From Blastopirellula marina (lineage in GTDB: Bacteria > Planctomycetota > Planctomycetia > Pirellulales > Thermoguttaceae): 37,389 bases of DNA. The notes below the pieces were generated by a model. The model saw nothing but the letters and a program-made list of their open reading frames with translations, searched no databases and had not been told where the DNA came from. The stretch lies in contig DYLS01000007.1 of NCBI GenBank assembly GCA_020721965.1, positions 33,101 through 70,489 of the forward strand, given 5' to 3'. The translations under genes were made by a program, and so were the position numbers. Positions 33,633-37,389 of this stretch are shown in pieces (positions within the stretch are counted from its first letter, which is position 1; each line of letters begins with the position of its first letter).

Positions 33633-33640
33633 TTTAGGCA

Positions 33641-34036
33641 GGCGTAGGTAATGCATCTGGACTTTTGCAAATTGGGGGCACAAGCCCTTCTAGGCCCCTA
33701 GGAGAGGGTTAGCCTGTGGGCAATTAGGCGCGAAAATAGTTTGCCTTGTTTGTCTGATTTGACCAAACCCTCACCCCTTGGCCCTCTCCCAGAGGGAGAA
33801 GGGAGCAGTTTGCAAAAGTCCAGATGCATGATAAACGGCAAGGTGAGAAAGGCCGTAGAGTGCCGTGCCTTTTTCTCGAATCGCGAAAAGATGCGACGGC
33901 ACTCCTTCAACCACCCAATCAGTCGCTCCAGAATGTTCCGCCGCCGGTACGCCTCGGGGTCAAAGGGCACCGGGCGACCGCGTCGCTTCTTTCGAATCCC
34001 TCGGCTTTCTCGTGACGCCCGAAAAGCAGGCATTGT
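33641..34036 (-). pseudogene. C-terminal remnant of an IS5-type transposase, interrupted by a MITE
   Basis: On the minus strand, about 34036-33824 encodes IRKKRRGRPVPFDPEAYRR, NILERLIGWLKECRR and IFSRFEKKARHSTAFLTLPF, the C-terminal end of an IS5-family DDE transposase (the ERxxGWLK pattern carries the last catalytic Glu). The earlier two thirds of the gene are missing. At residue FIMH the family 3 element begins. Removing the element and one ATGCAT copy restores FIMHYLRLP, a more natural transposase C-terminus. The upstream break lies close to the start of the sigma-54 activator at 34077. Confidence 0.75.
33656..33826 (+). mobile_element. MITE family 3, copy H (about 171 bp) inside the transposase remnant
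   Basis: CTGGACTTTTGCAAA at the left and TTTGCAAAAGTCCAG at the right form a perfect 15-bp inverted repeat. ATGCAT abuts both ends; since it is a palindrome it may be a 6-bp target duplication or part of a 21-bp inverted repeat. The body contains the hairpin-forming CCTTGGCCCTCTCCCAGAGG. It is homologous to copy G at 20802-20967. Confidence 0.82.
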
Positions 34037-34076
34037 GCACGATCCACTGCCGCGCATCGTGGCAACATGCACGATT

Positions 34077-35498
34077 ATGAGGTATGCTGAGCAAAGGCAT
34101 GGTGCAAGGACCCGGGTTAAGGAAGCGAACAAGTTGGACGAATCCAAGGAACTAAAGCAACGCGAAATCGCCATCCTCGATTCCGTAAACGAAGGCGTAT
34201 TTACGGTCGATCGGAACTGGCGGATCACGGCCTTCAACCGGGCTGCCGAGCGGATTACGGGGGTGCCACGGGACCGCGCGATTGGGAGCCTATGTTGCGA
34301 CGTCTTTCACGCCGATATCTGCGAGAGCAATTGTGCTTTGCGGCGGACCATGACTGCCGGCCGGCCGGTCGTCAACGCCACGGCCCATATTATTAACCAG
34401 CTAGGCCAGCGTATCCCAATACGTATCTCCACGGCCCTTTTGAAGGACGGCGAGGGAGCCGTCGTTGGTGGGGTCGAGACGTTTCAGGACCTGACGCAGG
34501 TTGAACAACTTCAAAAGGAGCTGGAATCGCGATACACGTTCGAGGACATCATTGGCCGAAGCCCAGCCATGATGCGGCTTTTTGAAGTCCTGCCGCAGAT
34601 CTCGGCTAGCGCCAGCACCGTGCTGATCGAGGGGCCGAGCGGCACGGGAAAGGAGCTATTTGCTCGGGCCATTCACAACCTTTCGCCCCGAAAACGAAAG
34701 AAGTTCATTGCCGTAAATTGCGCCGCGCTGCCCGACACACTATTGGAGAGCGAATTGTTTGGGCATAAGGGCGGTGCGTTTACCGACGCCAAACGCGACA
34801 AACCGGGAAGGTTCATGCTAGCCGACGGCGGCACGATCTTCCTCGACGAGATTGGCGATATTTCGCCCGCGATGCAGGTACGGCTCCTACGAGTCTTGCA
34901 AGAGCGGGTCATCGAGCCGTTGGGCAGTGTTCAAGTGATTCCGGTCGATGTTCGCATTGTGGCCGCCACCAACAAGAATCTTGCCGCTTTGGTCCGCGCC
35001 GGGACGTTCCGCGAAGACCTGTATTATCGAATCCGCGTGATCCACTTGAATCTGCCCAGCTTGTCCCAGCGGCGCGAAGACATCCCTTTACTGATTAGCC
35101 ACTTCATCGCCAAGTTCAATCTTCTGCAAGGGAAAGATATCGTGGGCGTCTCGGACGAGGTCTTGGCGCGGTTGATGGAGCATGAGTATCCGGGCAATGT
35201 CCGCGAGTTGGAGAACATCATCGAGCATGCGTTTGTTCTCTGCCGGGGCAGCATCATCGAGTTGAATCACTTGCCGCCGGAATTGCGCCCCGCCAGGGCG
35301 CTCGGCCGGGACGAGTCCCGTCCCATGAGCCTTTCGGCCATGGAGAAATTCTTGATTTTCGAAACGCTTCAGCGTCACAAAGGGAACCGCAAGGCCGCCG
35401 CCAAGGATCTGGGCCTCAACGTCAGCACCCTTTACCGGAAGATCAAGAGGCTGGGGATCGAATTACCGAAGGTCGATGGTCGGGGCCGCCGGCGGTAA
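34077..35498 (+). CDS. Sigma-54-dependent activator with Cys-rich PAS domain
   Basis: 473 residues from the ATG at 34077; a TTG at 34134 (before DESKELKQREIAILD, preceded by AAGGAAG) is also possible. PAS domain at 34-150 with cysteines at about 73, 74, 82 and 86 (SLCCDVFHADICESNC), possibly a redox or Fe-S sensor. AAA+ domain: Walker A GPSGTGKE (186-193), GAFTDA (233-238) in place of GAFTGA, Walker B TIFLDEIG, arginine-finger region FREDLYYR (311-318), lid YPGNVRELEN. The Fis-type helix-turn-helix is at 436-459 (NRKAAAKDLGLNVSTLYRKI). It should activate sigma-54 promoters. GAFTDA occurs naturally in other activators, so function is likely retained. The radical SAM gene follows. Confidence 0.92.
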   Translation: MRYAEQRHGARTRVKEANKLDESKELKQREIAILDSVNEGVFTVDRNWRITAFNRAAERITGVPRDRAIGSLCCDVFHADICESNCALRRTMTAGRPVVNATAHIINQLGQRIPIRISTALLKDGEGAVVGGVETFQDLTQVEQLQKELESRYTFEDIIGRSPAMMRLFEVLPQISASASTVLIEGPSGTGKELFARAIHNLSPRKRKKFIAVNCAALPDTLLESELFGHKGGAFTDAKRDKPGRFMLADGGTIFLDEIGDISPAMQVRLLRVLQERVIEPLGSVQVIPVDVRIVAATNKNLAALVRAGTFREDLYYRIRVIHLNLPSLSQRREDIPLLISHFIAKFNLLQGKDIVGVSDEVLARLMEHEYPGNVRELENIIEHAFVLCRGSIIELNHLPPELRPARALGRDESRPMSLSAMEKFLIFETLQRHKGNRKAAAKDLGLNVSTLYRKIKRLGIELPKVDGRGRRR

Positions 35499-35895
35499 CC
35501 GTGCCCAAGGCGATGTCGGCGACTGGGCGAGATGCCCAGTCTCAGTCCCCGGAAAGGTCGCCCCGCTAGCCTCGCTGGCAATGCGTCGAAGGGTATCGAC
35601 ATTGCCCCTTGTAACACCCCCACGAACGAGGGGTGGGCTAGTTGCAACGGAACGCAAGACAATGATTTGCGTCAATTGAGCACCCTAATTCGCCCCCCGT
35701 TTCTTGAGTACACCGCAAATCGCACAACTCGTTACAGGATAATAACTTACGAAAACTATTGCATGACTACAGTAAGCGGTGCAAATCAACAGAAAGTCGT
35801 TACGCAGTAATGATTTACGTAAAAATACATTCAGGAACTTTGTCGTAAAGATACGTCCAGGAAGTTTGGCCTAGAGATTCGTGGTTAACCTTGCC
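35499..35895. other. AT-rich intergenic region with a 25-bp direct repeat
   Basis: From about 35690 the sequence becomes clearly AT-rich. Two 25-base copies (CGTAAAGATACGTCCAGGAA and variant) lie at 35818-35842 and 35844-35868, ending 27 bases before the radical SAM start. They may be regulator sites. No clear sigma-54 GG-N10-GC promoter was found. Confidence 0.55.
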
Positions 35896-36825
35896 ATGAC
35901 AAAACACATCTTCGGTCCTGTCCCATCGCGGCGACTCGGTCGGTCGCTAGGTGTTGACCTCGTCCCCTTCAAGACATGCAGCTATGACTGCATTTACTGC
36001 CAACTGGGGCAAACCACGTGCAAGACCATCCAGCGCAAAACCTGGGTCCCGCTGGAGCTTGTCTTGCGGGAATTGGAGGAAAAGCTGCACACTCGGCCGG
36101 ACTACATCACCCTCAGCGGCTCGGGCGAGCCTACCCTCTTCAGTCCCTTGGATAAGTTGATCGAGGGGATTCGCGCATTGACAAATATTCGCATAGCCGT
36201 GCTGACCAATGGTTCCTTGCTTGGCGATTCGGATGTCCAATCGGAGTTATCCCTAGCAGACCTCGTGATTCCGTCATTGGACGCCGGAAACGCGGCAACC
36301 TTCCGGCTCGTCAACCGGCCACACGAAGACCTCAGCTTTGAACGCATGCTGGAGGGCCTGATTGCCTTCCGCCGCCGTTTTCCCAAGGAATACTGGCTGG
36401 AGGTATTCTTGCTCGGCGGTTACACAGATTCCGAGCAAGAGTTGGCCGACCTCCGCCGCTGTGTCGATCTCATTCGGCCCGATCGGGTACAGCTCAATAC
36501 GGTTACCCGTCCCCCCGCTGAGGAGCAGGCAATCGCGGTTTCGCGGGCCAGGCTAGAGGAAATCGCCGCGACGTTCTCTCCGCCCGCCCAGGTCATCGCC
36601 GAGTTCCGGGGCCTCCAGACGTGGAAAGTTGGCGAGGCCTCTGGGGGGGAGATTCTCGATTTGCTTCGCCGCCGTCCTTGCTGCATGGACGATATTGTGG
36701 GCGGGCTGGGAATCCACCGCAACGAAGTCCTGAAGGCAATCGAGCATCTCAGTGCTGAGGGGCTGGTAAAAGAGAGCCGAGCCAGTGGCAAATGCTACTA
36801 CGTCGCGGTGGAACGGCAATCGTGA
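35896..36825 (+). CDS. Radical SAM protein with C-terminal winged helix
   Basis: 309 residues from the ATG at 35896 (MTKHIFGPVPSRRLGRSLGVD); a GTG at 35881 would add five. The cluster motif is CSYDCIYC (Cys 28, 32, 35), binding the 4Fe-4S cluster that cleaves SAM. Other barrel marks are YITLSGSGEPTLF (the GGE-like motif), IAVLTNGSLL and VIPSLDAG. This is the COG0731-type group, whose substrates are unknown. The last 65 residues form a winged helix (EILDLLRRRPCCMDDIVGGLG, AIEHLSAEGLVKES) with a Cys pair. It lies between the Cys-PAS sigma-54 activator and an MPRGDG-type gene, so a role in a metal-cofactor or Fe-S protein pathway of anaerobic type is inferred. Confidence 0.88.
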   Translation: MTKHIFGPVPSRRLGRSLGVDLVPFKTCSYDCIYCQLGQTTCKTIQRKTWVPLELVLRELEEKLHTRPDYITLSGSGEPTLFSPLDKLIEGIRALTNIRIAVLTNGSLLGDSDVQSELSLADLVIPSLDAGNAATFRLVNRPHEDLSFERMLEGLIAFRRRFPKEYWLEVFLLGGYTDSEQELADLRRCVDLIRPDRVQLNTVTRPPAEEQAIAVSRARLEEIAATFSPPAQVIAEFRGLQTWKVGEASGGEILDLLRRRPCCMDDIVGGLGIHRNEVLKAIEHLSAEGLVKESRASGKCYYVAVERQS

Positions 36826-37250
36826 ATCCCCATCCGAACGAGCTGTTTGCGTTGCGGTAACCGTCCCACAACAGACGGCATCCGCGGACGGATGTCCCCC
36901 TCATCAGCGGTTGCCCAGAAGTGACCTTGCCACCGATTTATCTCGACAAGAGGGCAGACCGAGGCTTGCATCGCCCGGACTCGGCAGGGACAGTTGTGGG
37001 CGACCGAATCCGCAATCTTCCTGCCTTTTAGCCTTGGCGGATTCGGGACCGCACCATTTCCCAACCATTTTGTGGCGTCAGGGATGTGGCCTTGAAACAC
37101 AATAATTGCATAGTGCACTAGTACGGCGCACTCTGTACATGCAAAATGCAATGTTCTTGTTGTCTTCCAGAAGTCGCTTTCATTGACATAAAATCATACG
37201 CAATAAGATGTTACGTCATACTGCTGTGTAATAAATGTAGACGGCATGAA
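36826..37250. other. Intergenic region with a 10-bp inverted repeat and an AT-rich end
   Basis: CCGAATCCGC (37004-37013) and GCGGATTCGG (37037-37046) are perfect inverted copies with a 23-base loop. TCCCACAAC and GTTGTGGG also pair at longer range. From about 37080 the sequence is AT-rich with several short palindromes, suggesting a promoter region for the gene at 37346. Confidence 0.45.
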
Positions 37251-37343
37251 ATGTGCATACTGATTCCATTGTTGATGCTATCGATTCCCGGCAGGATCGG
37301 CTTCGCGGCCGACCGCTGGTGCAAGACAAGTAAAGGAGCATGA
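37251..37343 (+). CDS. Possible 30-residue leader peptide
   Basis: Starts MCILIPLLMLSIPGRIGFAA, like a signal peptide, and ends SKGA. Its TGA (37341-37343) overlaps an ATG at 37340 and lies in the ribosome-binding region of the next gene. It may be a coupled leader, the remnant of an exported protein, or chance. Weak support. Confidence 0.25.
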   Translation: MCILIPLLMLSIPGRIGFAADRWCKTSKGA

Positions 37344-37345
37344 AA

Positions 37346-37389
37346 ATGCCACGAGGCGATGGTTCTGGGCCTCCGCCCGGTGGAGGGCA
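37346..37389 (+). CDS. Start of an MPRGDG-type small protein (DUF5320-like), cut by window end
   Basis: Only 14 codons are visible: MPRGDGSGPPPGGG. AAAGGAG (37332-37338) lies seven bases before the ATG at 37346, which is better placed than the ATG at 37340. This N-terminus is typical of short Gly/Met-rich proteins (DUF5320 and relatives) that accompany NifX/NifB-domain and MinD/Mrp-type ATPase genes in anaerobes. The identification rests on a few residues and on the neighbours. Confidence 0.55.
   Translation, partial: MPRGDGSGPPPGGG

Noticed and set aside
33741-34076. N-terminal extension of the sigma-54 activator back to 33741
   Set aside because: This stretch is the antisense of the transposase remnant and MITE; the PAS domain needs none of it.
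37004-37046. Rho-independent terminator after the radical SAM gene
   Set aside because: Good 10-bp arms, but a 23-base loop, no T-run, and 180 bases from the stop codon.

Overview
The window looks like chromosome from a planctomycete, probably of the Pirellulales and possibly a thermophilic or anaerobic lineage near Thermogutta. This is inferred from protein style and content: a DUF6677-type membrane protein, many secreted hydrolases with NPCBM or beta-sandwich modules, a divergent SHMT, weak Shine-Dalgarno use, and a nickel ECF transporter. No rRNA, tRNA, CRISPR array or intact transposase was seen.

Layout. 1-707: 3' end of a membrane protein. 832-3761 (-): gcvT then a divergent glyA, both glycine/one-carbon enzymes. 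4288-5160 (-): truB, with an 18-bp tandem repeat at its start. 5272-7434 (-): secreted (alpha/alpha)6-type glycosidase. 8168-11633 (+): a sigma-54-activator-like protein that has lost its ATPase motifs, then an HDOD protein with a GGDEF-like tail. 11862-14708 (-): large secreted metzincin-like protease with an NPCBM-like module. 15321-17968 (+): purN and fhs, more formyl-folate metabolism. 18824-19240 (-): orphan PilZ protein. 20112-22697 (+): DUF6677-like protein, a 60-residue membrane protein and TrkA. 22846-24042 (+): cysteine-desulfurase-like enzyme, converging on and overlapping a nickel transporter operon nikK-nikM-nikL-nikQ-nikO (28444-23995, -). 29347-33088 (-): Tat-exported TIM-barrel-like protein and a two-domain secreted esterase. 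34077-end (+): sigma-54 activator with a Cys-rich PAS domain, a radical SAM protein fused to a winged helix, and the start of an MPRGDG-type small protein. This resembles anaerobe clusters of NifX/MinD-like (ORP-type) proteins.

The intergenic regions are the most unusual part. They carry three families of small non-autonomous elements. Family 1 (4 copies, about 250-330 bp) and family 2 (2 copies, exactly 154 bp) share the terminal inverted repeat GTAACCGTTCACGG; two copies have perfect 8-bp target duplications, which suggests mobilisation by an IS66-type transposase. Family 1 contains a 24-bp unit present 1, 1, 2 and 4 times. Family 3 (2 copies, about 170 bp, ends CTGGACTTTTGCAAA) sits inside an IS5-type transposase remnant with an ATGCAT duplication. 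In addition, most intergenic gaps hold their own short tandem array (13, 17, 18, 24, 26, 27, 36 or 78 bp), several next to a start or stop codon.
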